Part shown: positions 1-7,386 of the stretch, in pieces
How positions within the stretch are numbered: position 1 is the stretch's first letter
How the letters are laid out: each line of letters starts with the position of its first letter
Origin: Filibacter tadaridae
GTDB taxonomy: Bacteria > Bacillota > Bacilli > Bacillales_A > Planococcaceae
NCBI RefSeq assembly: GCF_900609045.1
Contig: NZ_UXAV01000042.1
Location: 1-64,000, forward strand
Direction: 5' to 3'
DNA: 64,000 bases
Position numbers and translations under genes: made by a program
Notes under the pieces: model-generated
Database searches by the model: none
What the model was told of the DNA's origin: nothing
The model's input: only the letters and a program-made list of their open reading frames with translations

Positions 1-96
1 TAAGTTCTCTTTTCTTTTAAATATGCATGGACAGAAATTCAAGCAATCACTGGACAAAGGAAAACGTTAATTTCCGGTCAGATTCTTACGTCAGTA

Positions 97-180
97 ACAA
101 TGAGTGACTGGCACCGTACAATCGAAACACGCCATCCATGCTGTAAGCAAAACAGCAAGATGGCGTGTTTCTGTTGTACG
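97..180. repeat. Long imperfect palindrome at the 3' side of the ECF gene
   Basis: The arms 115-136 and 159-180 pair almost completely (13-bp core GAAACACGCCATC at 124-136, flanked by CGTACAA/TTGTACG) around a loop that itself pairs through GCTGT/ACAGC. It lies directly after the stop of the minus-strand transporter gene, so it could end that transcript, although no strong T-run follows. The preceding GAGTGACTGGCACCGTAC (102-119) recurs at 5920-5937, so the element belongs to a dispersed repeat family. Bases 4-96 are open on the plus strand but I recognise nothing in them. Confidence 0.6.
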
Positions 181-182
181 TA

Positions 183-740
183 TTAATAATTCTTTTTAAA
201 GTAAGATGTTTTTTTCAGCGCGATACATACTGGAATCGCGACAAGTAAACCCACAACGTTTTGGATGATATCTCCAGGAATTGATGCTATAGGAACGATC
301 CAGCTTTTGAACATAATCGCTTGTCCAATATAGTATACCGCAATCATCACGGGCATTGAAGCAACTGCTCCCAAAATGTTTAACCCAATACTGTCGCCTT
401 TATGACCCTTAGACCAGGCTATTTTCCCGACAATCAGACCTTGTAATGCGCGGGATATAATTGTCGTTGGTGCCCAAATTAACCAGCCACCTAGTATATC
501 GAACAAGCCCATTCCGATTGCTCCGGCAAGTGCTCCCTTTTTAGGGCCGAATAAAATTGCTGTGATGAAAAGCATCGCTGTCCCTAAATGAATGAGGCCT
601 CCTTGCCCAATGGGAAGCTTGATATTAATAAACACGGTTGAGATGAAAATAAGTGCCGCTAAAATTGATGTAATCACTAAATCAAATGTTTTCGTTCGTG
701 CTTTTGTATAGGTTTGATTTTGTATATATTGCACCTGCAT
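183..740 (-). CDS. ECF transporter S component (putative vitamin B6 uptake)
   Basis: Integral membrane protein of about 186 residues with five or six hydrophobic segments. It looks like the substrate-binding S component of energy-coupling-factor transporters (COG4720-like family). Such proteins bind a vitamin and use a shared AT module (EcfA1/A2/T) encoded elsewhere. The divergent neighbour is a pyridoxine kinase, so pyridoxine or another B6 vitamer is the likeliest substrate; this is inferred from context only. The start is unsettled: an SD-like GAGGGAG abuts ATG at 740, and GTG at 734 would have better spacing. The end is followed by a long palindrome. Confidence 0.72.
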   Translation of the reverse strand: MQVQYIQNQTYTKARTKTFDLVITSILAALIFISTVFINIKLPIGQGGLIHLGTAMLFITAILFGPKKGALAGAIGMGLFDILGGWLIWAPTTIISRALQGLIVGKIAWSKGHKGDSIGLNILGAVASMPVMIAVYYIGQAIMFKSWIVPIASIPGDIIQNVVGLLVAIPVCIALKKTSYFKKNY

Positions 741-749
741 CTCCCTCAC

Positions 750-942
750 TTCAATAAGTATTTTGAATGCTTTAACTTTAGCAAAGGGCTGACTAGTGTT
801 AAAGTGTCAATTTCATTAAAATGTAAAGGGTCAGTTTGTTTTGTCTGTACAATAATAGTTCATTTCAATCTATATTAATTGATGCATTTTCGCCTCTTCC
901 TTATTATGATACGATGAAGAGAATAAAAGTAGGATTAGTTAG
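750..942. promoter_or_regulatory. Divergent control region of the B6 transporter and kinase
   Basis: The kinase has a plausible SigA promoter: TTGATG at 879-884, a 17-base spacer and TATTAT at 902-907. Upstream, two similar AT-rich stretches (AAGTGTCAATTT near 800 and AAGGGTCAGTTT near 826) are spaced about 26 bases apart. They could be binding sites for a shared regulator, but I cannot identify one. Confidence 0.45.
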
Positions 943-1803
943 GTGGCGAATAGCATTAAAAAAGTAGCTGTCATTCAAGATATGTCATCCTTTGGGAAGT
1001 GCTCGTTAACGGCTGCAATACCTGTGCTATCAGTGATGGGTGTTCAGGCAGTGCCATTGCCAACCGCGATTTTAACGGCGCAGACTGGGTATCCAAGCTT
1101 TTATTGTGAGGATTTAACGTCAAAAATGGACTATTTTGTGGAGGAATGGAAAAAGCTTGGTGCGACCTTTGATGGCATTCATACAGGCTTTGTGACAGGA
1201 AAAGAGCAAATTGATAACCTATTTCAGTTTTTAGACGTGTTTCATTCGAATGAAACGAAGCTACTTGTCGATCCAGTAATGGGCGATACGGGCGAGGTAT
1301 ACAAAATGTTTACAGGCGGGTTGCTTGATCGTATGAAGGATTTAGTGAAGTGCGCAGACATTGTTACACCAAATGTTACAGAGTGTTGCTTGCTTACAGG
1401 GTTGTCGTATGAGAAGCTACAGAGCTATCAAAATGATTCGGATTATATTCAGGTGTTGGAGGAGGCGGGCCATCAGCTCCAGCATGTAACAGGGGCAAAT
1501 GTCATAATTACTGGTTTGAATCCGCCGCCAGCAGATGGGAACAAGCGCTATGTAGGCAATATGTATGTCGATGCAAATCATTCCTATTATCGTTTACGAG
1601 ATTTTAACGGCGAGAGCTATTCGGGAACGGGTGATTTGTTTGCATCAGTCATTATGGGTGGTATGATGCGCGGACAGGATTTAGTGGAGTCCATGAAGCT
1701 TGCGGAGGCGTTCTTAGCCGCTGCGATTGAAGCTACGTCAAGGGAGCAGGTTCCGCGCGAGGCAGGCGTGAATTACGAACAATTTTTGCGAATGTTGCTT
1801 TAG
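943..1803 (+). CDS. pdxK: Pyridoxine/pyridoxamine kinase (PfkB-type ribokinase family)
   Basis: 286 residues, cytosolic. It phosphorylates pyridoxine, pyridoxal or pyridoxamine at the 5' hydroxyl with ATP in the B6 salvage pathway. The C-terminal GTGD anion-hole motif (residues 228-231, D231 as base) is typical of PdxK/PdxY enzymes, as are the N-terminal QDMSSFGKCSL segment and the LVDPVMGD motif near residue 110. Length fits the family. The start is GTG with only a weak SD. It is divergent from an ECF S component and is followed by its own terminator, so uptake and trapping of B6 are probably paired here. Confidence 0.88.
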   Translation: MANSIKKVAVIQDMSSFGKCSLTAAIPVLSVMGVQAVPLPTAILTAQTGYPSFYCEDLTSKMDYFVEEWKKLGATFDGIHTGFVTGKEQIDNLFQFLDVFHSNETKLLVDPVMGDTGEVYKMFTGGLLDRMKDLVKCADIVTPNVTECCLLTGLSYEKLQSYQNDSDYIQVLEEAGHQLQHVTGANVIITGLNPPPADGNKRYVGNMYVDANHSYYRLRDFNGESYSGTGDLFASVIMGGMMRGQDLVESMKLAEAFLAAAIEATSREQVPREAGVNYEQFLRMLL

Positions 1804-1854
1804 TTGGTTGACACCGTGTGAGTGACTATCACCTGTCATGACATTCTATAGGTA

Positions 1855-1902
1855 CAAAAGCAGTATACTTCCTTTGGAATGAGGAGGAATACTGCTTTTT
1901 GC
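1855..1902 (+). terminator. Rho-independent terminator of the pyridoxine kinase gene
   Basis: The stem AAAAGCAGTAT (1856-1866) pairs with ATACTGCTTTT (1889-1899), with a second inner pairing TTCCT/GAGGA and a T-run. It lies 50 bases after the stop codon. Confidence 0.85.
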
Positions 1903-2145
1903 GTATTCAAAGAAAATGGAGCGGAGATGGATCATACAGATATCCGTATTTTCAAACCAACACAAATTGACAATGCGAGTTTACCCTATGTACTTAGTCC
2001 GTTCAGCGTTTTGAGCTCGGCTACCCCTGTAAAGGTGCCCTCATAATTACTAGAAGTGTGTTAGTGTCAGGTACCCGTACAAGAAACTATCGTGAAAGTT
2101 TAAACAATCATGATTGTCCATGACACAGCGTACTGAAAATTTAAA
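1903..2145. repeat. Gene-free stretch with fragments of two dispersed repeat families
   Basis: Bases 2015-2040 match one arm of the GC-rich palindromic family seen whole at 5996, 21134 and 31009. Bases 2067-2136 are a copy of a second family with core CGTGAAAGTTTAAACAATCA, also at 3672-3737 and 4475-4545. No credible gene is visible here. Confidence 0.6.
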
Positions 2146-2192
2146 GAAAAAAGAAAATCAGCCATCTACTTAAATGGCTGATTTTCTTTTTA
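2146..2192. terminator. Terminator, probably serving the minus-strand coiled-coil gene
   Basis: A perfect 16-bp stem AAAGAAAATCAGCCAT (2150-2165) / ATGGCTGATTTTCTTT (2174-2189) with T-runs on both strands. It is 64 bases beyond the stop of the gene at 2253-2780. Confidence 0.85.
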
Positions 2193-2252
2193 ACTTTATT
2201 ACCACCCTATCATTCAATCTTATCATGATACTTTTCGCCATCATACTGGTGT

Positions 2253-2780
2253 TTATTTAGGAACAGTATTTGTAAGAAGCGGTGATTTTACATAACCTGG
2301 ATCCGGAAGTTGTTGATTAGCTGTATTAATTAACTCCTGGGCTTTCTTCTGGGCTGCCGTTTGTAAGTTTTTCTTACCTACATTCACTTCATGTTCTACG
2401 TTCTCAGTAATAAGTCTTTCAGCCTCAGCGGTTTCATTCTTAATGGACTTTTCAATTTCCTTCACTAACTTTCCATATTCCTTATCTATTTCTGCATTAC
2501 CTTTACTTACACTTTTTTCTAGATGCTTTTGTACCTTTTCCTGGGCAGCGTCAAACTCTTCTTTGACTTTTTTCTCGATTAGCGTTATTTTACCTTTTGA
2601 ATTCTCTTGTACCTCAAATCCTGCCCACCCAGCAACTTTTACAAATAACGAGGTGGCCGCACTGCTAATAAATTCCGTAAAAGTAGCATTATTTGCAGCA
2701 GCACCGATACCTCCTGCGACTAAAGCAACCACTAGAATCCCAGCTATTACTTTACCTTTTACACCTTTAACTAGTTTCAT
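2253..2780 (-). CDS. Exported or membrane-anchored coiled-coil protein, unknown function
   Basis: 175 residues that I do not recognise. Residues 10-30 form a hydrophobic segment after a basic start (signal peptide or N-terminal anchor). Residues 60-160 are highly charged, rich in E, K, A and Q with heptad-like spacing, so a long coiled coil is likely; the tail is proline-containing. An SD (AGAGGAAA) sits before the ATG at 2780. It lies 61 bases after a second protein of the same design (2842-3435), and the two are probably one transcript ending at the terminator at 2146-2192. They look like diverged relatives, but I see no domain that gives a function. Confidence 0.7.
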   Translation of the reverse strand: MKLVKGVKGKVIAGILVVALVAGGIGAAANNATFTEFISSAATSLFVKVAGWAGFEVQENSKGKITLIEKKVKEEFDAAQEKVQKHLEKSVSKGNAEIDKEYGKLVKEIEKSIKNETAEAERLITENVEHEVNVGKKNLQTAAQKKAQELINTANQQLPDPGYVKSPLLTNTVPK

Positions 2781-2841
2781 ACATGTTTCCTCTTTTCATT
2801 TAAATTTAAGGGAGATGGCACATTGTCTCCTGGGCAACCTG

Positions 2842-3435
2842 TTATTCGTCCCTCTCACTTGTTTCTATAATTGGACTCGTATCGGGTTCTTCACTTTCCA
2901 TTAATTCACTACCATCTTGAACAAACTCACCATCAGTTCCATCTTCAATTTCAACTTCTTCAACAGGAGGTTCGATGTGGATAGGTTTTTTGCTGTCAAC
3001 TCCTTTAATTTCACCGGTGGTTGCGTTTAGTGCGGCATCTATTTTTGCCTTCTCTTTAGCCATGTAGGCGTTGAGTTGCTCTGTGATTTTCAACTTTCCA
3101 GCACGGATTTCTTTCTCGGTTGCATCTTCAATCACAGCGAGCTGCAACGCATAATAAGCGCTTAACTCGTTATTTACTCTCTTCAATTCAGACTCGTTCC
3201 AGGATGTTAATTCACGTGAAACCTGAAAATGAGCATCTTTTACCAAAGCGGAGAGTTCGTTTTCGTAGCCTTGGCTAGTTGCCTGAATCGATTTTTCGGC
3301 ATCAGAAAGCAAAGGAATGACAGTGGTATCCATCAAGTTTTTAATATAGTCTGCGGGATTTTTCTCATTGGCTATAGCTGTACCACCCAGGGTGATAAAA
3401 AGCGCTAGTCCTATTGGAATGAGGTATTTCTTCAC
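2842..3435 (-). CDS. Secreted coiled-coil protein with acidic C-terminus, unknown function
   Basis: About 197 residues if translation starts at GTG 3435; the reading frame is open further upstream to 3489. Residues 3-22 form a signal peptide with a likely cleavage after AIA. Residues 30-140 are charged and alanine-rich with coiled-coil character, and the last 60 residues are strongly acidic (repeated EE, EPP and ED). An SD-like AAGAGGAG lies 17 bases before the GTG, which is long, so the start is uncertain. It is the first gene of a probable pair with 2253-2780. Size and design suggest a cell-wall or periplasm-like structural or sensor role; this is inference only. Confidence 0.65.
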   Translation of the reverse strand: MKKYLIPIGLALFITLGGTAIANEKNPADYIKNLMDTTVIPLLSDAEKSIQATSQGYENELSALVKDAHFQVSRELTSWNESELKRVNNELSAYYALQLAVIEDATEKEIRAGKLKITEQLNAYMAKEKAKIDAALNATTGEIKGVDSKKPIHIEPPVEEVEIEDGTDGEFVQDGSELMESEEPDTSPIIETSERDE

Positions 3436-3640
3436 GGGTAGTTTGATATATACTCCTCTTTTCGCATAAATTTCAAAACAGGGTGGCAAAGCGTCGGGTG
3501 ATTAGATTTTAGTTTTATAGAAATGTGATCCCGAGCGATTCTATTCATTTGCGATGAACAAATGAACTAGAATTGAAAGTTTTAATACACCAATTTCTTT
3601 ACAGTACTTTAGTCATATATACCTTTGCATAGTAGTATAT

Positions 3641-4273
3641 TCATCCGCCATGTGAAACGTGCGTGAATTCGGGGTGCCTCCGTAAGAAACTTTCGTGAAT
3701 GTTTGAATAACCAGGATTGTTTGTCTCACAGGTACCCTTTACCAATTTACTTTCTCCGATTGTTGAAGAAAGAAGGGATTTCATTTTACCGAAAAGCGTT
3801 GTAGGCAACACTTCCGGAGGAGACGTTCTTTTAAGATCTTTAGAATTTATAGATTTAGAAAGAAAGGCTTCAGTCTGCGGAATTGCGGGTTGCGGCTTAC
3901 TGTCAGCTGTCTTTTCGGTCACTTCTGGGCTGTTCATTTTCGACTGGTCATGAAAAGGTATAATAACGTAAATGTTGGCGCCTAGCCCGCTCATGACAGG
4001 GCGGATAAAGTGAATGCGTTCGATGATGTAGAGCTTTTCTAATTTACGAATAGCGCGTCGGACGGTTGCGTTGGATTTCTTGATAGCCTTTTCGATGGTT
4101 TCGTGTTTCAAGTGAGCGGCACCGTATTTGACGGAGTAACGGCGAATCATATCGAGGACAGCCCGCTCAGTTTTATTCATAGCGTTCCAGTGGGCCAATA
4201 CATGTTGCCGAGTTGCTTGGTCTAAGTCTTTTGTGTTTGTGAAGTGTGCGTGCTCTGTTAGGTATGTTTTCAT
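3641..4273 (-). CDS. Winged helix-turn-helix protein (replication/phage-type DNA-binding domain)
   Basis: 210 residues. Residues 30-105 form a winged helix-turn-helix: a TERAVLDMIRRYS helix, then KHETIEKAIKKSNATVRRAIRKL as the turn and recognition helix, then a basic wing ending in a short beta segment. Similar domains occur in bacillar plasmid and phage replication or regulatory proteins. Residues 115-180 are low-complexity and S/T/P-rich. The last 35 residues are encoded by a copy of a dispersed repeat (3672-3737), so the C-terminus was probably acquired or replaced by repeat insertion. An SD (AAAGGGG) precedes ATG 4273. Function is unknown; a relic replication or regulatory protein is possible. 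Confidence 0.6.
   Translation of the reverse strand: MKTYLTEHAHFTNTKDLDQATRQHVLAHWNAMNKTERAVLDMIRRYSVKYGAAHLKHETIEKAIKKSNATVRRAIRKLEKLYIIERIHFIRPVMSGLGANIYVIIPFHDQSKMNSPEVTEKTADSKPQPAIPQTEAFLSKSINSKDLKRTSPPEVLPTTLFGKMKSLLSSTIGESKLVKGTCETNNPGYSNIHESFLRRHPEFTHVSHGG
3672..3737 (-). repeat. Dispersed repeat family 1, copy inside a coding region
   Basis: Shares the core AAGAAACTNTCGTGAANGTTT and the flanking GGTGCC/GGTACC with the copies at 2067-2136 and 4475-4545. It overlaps the 3' end of the helix-turn-helix gene and is read as its last coding segment. Confidence 0.65.
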
Positions 4274-4709
4274 TGGAAGGAGCCCCTTTTATTCTTTATA
4301 TAGAGGGGAATGGGGCGGAAGGATACATTTTGGCGAAAATTTTTTTTGGTGTGAAGAAAACGTTGCTAGGTTCAGGGAGTAAGTTATGGGGTTTCGAGCT
4401 TATGTTGTGAGGTTGGCGTTTTACGTTGCTAGGTTGGCATTTTATACTGAGCAGTACCCGCGCAAGTCGATTTGAAGTACCTCGTGCAAGAAACTATCGT
4501 GAAAGTTTAAACAGTCATGATTGTTTGTTACTCAGGTATCCTATACTCAAATTGTTGGTTGGTTTTTATTGCACAGGTGCGCACACAATCGGGAAAATAA
4601 TTAGATTAATGGATTGGTATAACAAAAAATACCTAGCCTTCACCCTATTCAATCTTGCAAATCATTCACTATGAAATCAACTCAATTTCAACTGATATAT
4701 ACCTAACGA
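4274..4709. other. Gene-free stretch with direct repeats and a family 1 copy
   Basis: The motif ACGTTGCTAGGTT occurs twice (near 4360 and 4422), and GAGGTTGGCGTTTTA/TAGGTTGGCATTTTA forms a second direct pair, giving a short iteron-like array beside the helix-turn-helix gene. Bases 4475-4545 are a family 1 repeat, preceded by a partial duplication of its own left end (GTACCCGCGCAAG, then GTACCTCGTGCAAG). An 82-codon reading frame across the repeat is not a credible gene. Confidence 0.5.
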
Positions 4710-4738
4710 TTGAACGTGCGTTCGTGTTGTGTTATAGT
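4710..4738 (+). promoter_or_regulatory. SigA promoter overlapped by a LexA-type operator, nuclease gene
   Basis: TTGAAC (4710-4715), a 17-base spacer and TATAGT (4733-4738) make a good SigA promoter. GAAC-GTGC-GTTC (4712-4723) overlaps the -35 region and matches the Gram-positive LexA/DinR core GAAC-N4-GTTC exactly, including the purine/pyrimidine pattern of the spacer. Confidence 0.6.
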
Positions 4739-4779
4739 TAATACAATAGTCTGAAACCTAATTGGAGGTGTTTTATTAA

Positions 4780-5790
4780 ATGGTTGTGGCATGGGTCAGA
4801 GAAGAAAAGACGCAATATGGCGGAAGTTTGGTGGATCAAGACGGTCTGTGGAAAAAAGTGATTGGAGAGTTGTTCGAAGATTTTTTACTGTTTTTTGCAC
4901 CAGAATTGCACACACATATCGATTTCTGTAAGGAGCCAGAGTTTTTAGATAAGGAATTATTTCAGGAAGTCGTGGATAAGCGAAAAGGGAGGCGATTTGC
5001 GGATCGATTGGCAAAAGTCCATTTGAAAGATGGAAAAGAGCAATGGATTCTCATCCATATCGAAGTGCAAAGTAAAAAAGAAACGGATTTCCCTGAACGA
5101 ATGTTTCGATATTTCTATCGCATCTACGACCGCCATCAAAAGAAAATTGTCGCTATCGCTGTTCATACATCCCCGAGTCGGAGTGATATACCCGAACGTT
5201 TTACCTACGATTATTTTGGTACGCAGCTACATTATTCGTATAGAAATTATCAAACGGAAGCTTACTCAGACGAGGAACTCGAACGGTCGGATAAGCTTTT
5301 CAGCAAAATCATCCTAGCAGCAAAAGTACTGCATCAAACAAAAGATGAAGCACACCAACGCTATCTTTTCAAAAGAAAGCTAATGCGTGAACTTATCCAC
5401 AATCAAAATTACTCACGTACTGCAGTCCAAGCTGTTTTTCATTTTATTGATTACTTGCTACAATTGCCAGAAGCGTATACAAATCGGTTATCTGAAGAAA
5501 TTCGACCAATGATTAGAAAGGAGACGGAGCTAATGGAGCTATACAATAAAGAAAATGCTTCCCCAACAATTATGAATGCTTTTGATTTGGAGTTGGAGAA
5601 AGGTATAGAACAAGGAATAGAGCAAGGAATAGAGCAAGGGAGAGAACAGGGAATAGAGCAAGGAATAGAATTTGAAAAAAGAGATATCACGAAGAAATTA
5701 ATTTTGAAAAACATGGCACTTGAAACAATTGCAGAAATTACTGGACTTACTTTGGAGCAAGTAAAGGAGATTCGGAAAACGTTGAACTAA
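4780..5790 (+). CDS. Rpn/PD-(D/E)XK nuclease-family protein (transposase-like)
   Basis: 336 residues. The N-terminal two thirds match the PD-(D/E)XK nuclease superfamily branch often labelled Rpn or PDDEXK transposase-like: D75 in FADRLAKV, then a strand with E95-V-Q97 (HIEVQ), the modified catalytic E-x-Q motif of this branch. Residues 270-300 are a run of GIEQ tetrapeptides encoded by 12-bp tandem repeats, then a short charged helix with a helix-turn-helix look. Rpn proteins are DNA endonucleases linked to RecA-independent recombination or to phage defence. SD GGAGGTG precedes ATG 4780. The promoter overlaps a LexA-like site, so DNA-damage induction is plausible. It stands alone. Confidence 0.8.
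   Translation: MVVAWVREEKTQYGGSLVDQDGLWKKVIGELFEDFLLFFAPELHTHIDFCKEPEFLDKELFQEVVDKRKGRRFADRLAKVHLKDGKEQWILIHIEVQSKKETDFPERMFRYFYRIYDRHQKKIVAIAVHTSPSRSDIPERFTYDYFGTQLHYSYRNYQTEAYSDEELERSDKLFSKIILAAKVLHQTKDEAHQRYLFKRKLMRELIHNQNYSRTAVQAVFHFIDYLLQLPEAYTNRLSEEIRPMIRKETELMELYNKENASPTIMNAFDLELEKGIEQGIEQGIEQGREQGIEQGIEFEKRDITKKLILKNMALETIAEITGLTLEQVKEIRKTLN
5601..5671 (+). repeat. 12-bp tandem repeats encoding GIEQ units
   Basis: About six near-identical 12-base units (ggaatagagcaa and variants) encode the GIEQ/GREQ run near the C-terminus of the nuclease-like protein. The copy number is likely to vary between strains by slippage. Confidence 0.85.
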
Positions 5791-5837
5791 GCCGTGTAAT
5801 AGTAAATGTAAGTGGAAACAATGGCTCGCTTAATTTA

Positions 5838-5937
5838 CCGTGCCAGTTACTCACGCTTGTCACTCAAACCTTTGCATTTTTTCAACTAACATGATTGTTC
5901 GAACTTTCATGTTAGTATGAGTGACTGGCACCGTACA
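5838..5937. repeat. Dispersed repeat family 1, diverged inverted copy
   Basis: On the minus strand it carries GGTGCCAGTCACTCATACTAACATGAAAG in place of the family 1 left half, with the CATGAAAGTTCGAACAATCATG palindrome. Its right edge, GAGTGACTGGCACCGTAC, is identical to bases 102-119. It is the most diverged member found. Confidence 0.5.
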
Positions 5938-5995
5938 CTAGCTCCTTTCTATTTTATTAGTAGCTCTGCTGAACTTCTGGTTTTATGTAATCTCC

Positions 5996-6103
5996 AGCGA
6001 AGGCGCCTCACTGAGGTAGCCTCCCGCAATAAGCCTGATAGTGGTTTCTATCAGGCTTATTGCGGGAGGCATCCCCAAGCGCCGAGCGTCGTTGGAAAGA
6101 GTC
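5996..6103. repeat. GC-rich palindromic repeat family 2, copy with a perfect 22-bp stem
   Basis: The arms 6019-6040 and 6049-6070 are perfect complements over 22 bases around an 8-base loop. They are flanked by the family signature AGGCGCCT on the left and CATCCCCAAGCGCC on the right. Related copies are at 21134-21226 and 31009-31103, with a fragment at 2015-2040. All lie between genes. Bases 6104-6268 hold only the leader of the bacilliredoxin gene. Confidence 0.8.
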
Positions 6104-6268
6104 TTAATTGTATAGGTGATAATTAGATATCCGTATTGAAAGTTTTGAAATAATACATATACCTGTAGTCACATAAAGTGTTACACCTTGTTCTTCATAT
6201 TGAATTTTTGCATGGAACGCTCTCTACTGCTATGATGGAAATGAAATTAGAAAGGGGTTTGAACATCG

Positions 6269-6709
6269 ATGAATATGAACTTTGATTTATTAATGAATGA
6301 AACACTTACACGTGCCCGCGCTGAAATGGAAGCTAGCGGCTATGAACAGCTTTCAACACCCAAAGAAGTGGAAGCAGCTTTTGCACGTAAAGGCACAACA
6401 CTTGTTATGGTGAACTCTGTTTGTGGTTGTGCAGGCGGCATCGCGCGTCCGGCGGCAGCACATGCAATTCATAACGATAAACGTCCAGATCACTTAGTCA
6501 CTGTATTTGCAGGACAAGATAAAGAAGCGACAGCACAAGCACGTATGCTTTTCGGTGAAGATCATTTACCATCTTCTCCATCATTTGCGCTTATGAAAGA
6601 CGGAAAACTTGTTGCGGAACTGGGCCGCTATGAAATTGAAGGGCATGACCCAATGTCCGTTGTGACAAACCTACAAGGTCAGTTCGACGAATTCTGCGAA
6701 GAAGTATAA
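6269..6709 (+). CDS. brxB: Bacilliredoxin (BrxA/BrxB, YphP/YqiW family)
   Basis: 146 residues, the usual family length. Thioredoxin-fold disulfide isomerase that removes bacillithiol from mixed disulfides on proteins after oxidative stress. The signature CGC (C52-G-C54, within NSVCGCAGG) is present, followed by the conserved ARPAA segment. SD AAAGGGG precedes ATG 6269. Its place just upstream of yqjC and yqjD matches B. subtilis yqiW, which supports BrxB rather than BrxA. It is monocistronic, with a strong terminator shared with the opposing Prli42 gene. Confidence 0.92.
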   Translation: MNMNFDLLMNETLTRARAEMEASGYEQLSTPKEVEAAFARKGTTLVMVNSVCGCAGGIARPAAAHAIHNDKRPDHLVTVFAGQDKEATAQARMLFGEDHLPSSPSFALMKDGKLVAELGRYEIEGHDPMSVVTNLQGQFDEFCEEV

Positions 6710-6711
6710 TC

Positions 6712-6762
6712 AAAAAAAACAGTCCGTGAGTGCGAAATTGCACAACACGGACTGTTTTTTCA
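6712..6762. terminator. Bidirectional terminator between brxB and prli42
   Basis: The 11-bp stem AACAGTCCGTG (6718-6728) / CACGGACTGTT (6746-6756) has an A-run before it and a T-run after it, so it can serve both convergent genes. Confidence 0.88.
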
Positions 6763-6765
6763 TAT

Positions 6766-6861
6766 TTACATAATCATGCTAAGCCCAAACAAGAGACTAG
6801 ATGCAACCATCGCTGCAACCATTACATAGACGATAAATTTTTGTACTTTCTTATTACTCAT
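6766..6861 (-). CDS. prli42: Stressosome-associated membrane miniprotein Prli42
   Basis: A 31-residue reading frame. It begins MSNKKVQKF and continues as a single hydrophobic helix ending GLSMIM. That is the length and layout of Prli42, the Firmicutes miniprotein that anchors the stressosome (RsbR/RsbS/RsbT) to the membrane in Listeria: a short basic N-terminus with KK and a Q/K, then one transmembrane segment. A good SD (AAGGAG, 9 bases upstream) precedes ATG 6861, and the stop is followed by the shared terminator. Identification rests on length, charge pattern and hydrophobicity. Confidence 0.82.
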   Translation of the reverse strand: MSNKKVQKFIVYVMVAAMVASSLLFGLSMIM

Positions 6862-6972
6862 GGCTCCAAACTCCTTAACCGTTATGATTCTATTTTAACA
6901 GAATCTGAAGATTTCACAAGATGTAGCGAATTCATCTGGAAGAATGTACAATAGAGTATAGGGGTGAGTATA

Positions 6973-7383
6973 TTGAAAAAAGTCGACCATATTGGAATTG
7001 CTGTAAGAAGCATCGATAAATCAGTAGCCTACTATATAGATACACTTGGACTGAAACTTCTAGCCATCGAAGAAGTGGTAAGCCAAAATGTGCGCGTCGC
7101 GTTTATTGACGCTGGAAATATTAAACTTGAATTATTGGAACCACTTAGTGAAGAAGGAGCTATTGCGAAGTTTCTTGCTAAACGCGGGGAAGGTGTCCAC
7201 CATATCGCGTTCGGTGTTACGGATATTCGGACACGAATGGCGGAACTGCAAGAAAAAGGGGTACAACTTTTACAAGATGAACCCAATCCAGGTGCGGGTG
7301 GTGCAAAAGTTGCATTCCTTCATCCTAAATCGTCATTCGGTGTTCTGTATGAACTTTGTGATAAAAGCAGTAAAGGGGAATGA
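6973..7383 (+). CDS. mce: Methylmalonyl-CoA epimerase (VOC family)
   Basis: About 136 residues. Interconverts the 2R and 2S forms of methylmalonyl-CoA in propionate and branched-chain catabolism. The vicinal-oxygen-chelate fold is clear: KKVDHIGIAV at the start carries the first metal histidine, GEGVHHIAFGV the second, and the final beta strand YELCD includes a glutamate ligand. TTG 6973 has the best SD spacing (AGGGGTGA, 6-7 bases); GTG 6964 overlaps the SD. It is 3 bases upstream of the carboxyltransferase gene, the same order as B. subtilis yqjC-yqjD, so the two are cotranscribed. Confidence 0.9.
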   Translation: MKKVDHIGIAVRSIDKSVAYYIDTLGLKLLAIEEVVSQNVRVAFIDAGNIKLELLEPLSEEGAIAKFLAKRGEGVHHIAFGVTDIRTRMAELQEKGVQLLQDEPNPGAGGAKVAFLHPKSSFGVLYELCDKSSKGE

Positions 7384-7386
7384 ACA

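Noticed and set aside
2443-2904. Plus-strand open frame of 153 codons
   Set aside because: It is the complement of two coiled-coil genes with SDs and signal peptides; its composition is a shadow of them.
3432-3467. 11-codon leader frame ending across GTG 3435 (minus strand)
   Set aside because: It has no SD of its own and contains the SD that would serve the coiled-coil gene; likely chance.
4426-4674. 82-codon plus-strand frame
   Set aside because: It runs through a dispersed repeat, has no SD and no protein-like character.
5917-6126. 69-codon frame
   Set aside because: It is a read-through of two palindromic repeats.
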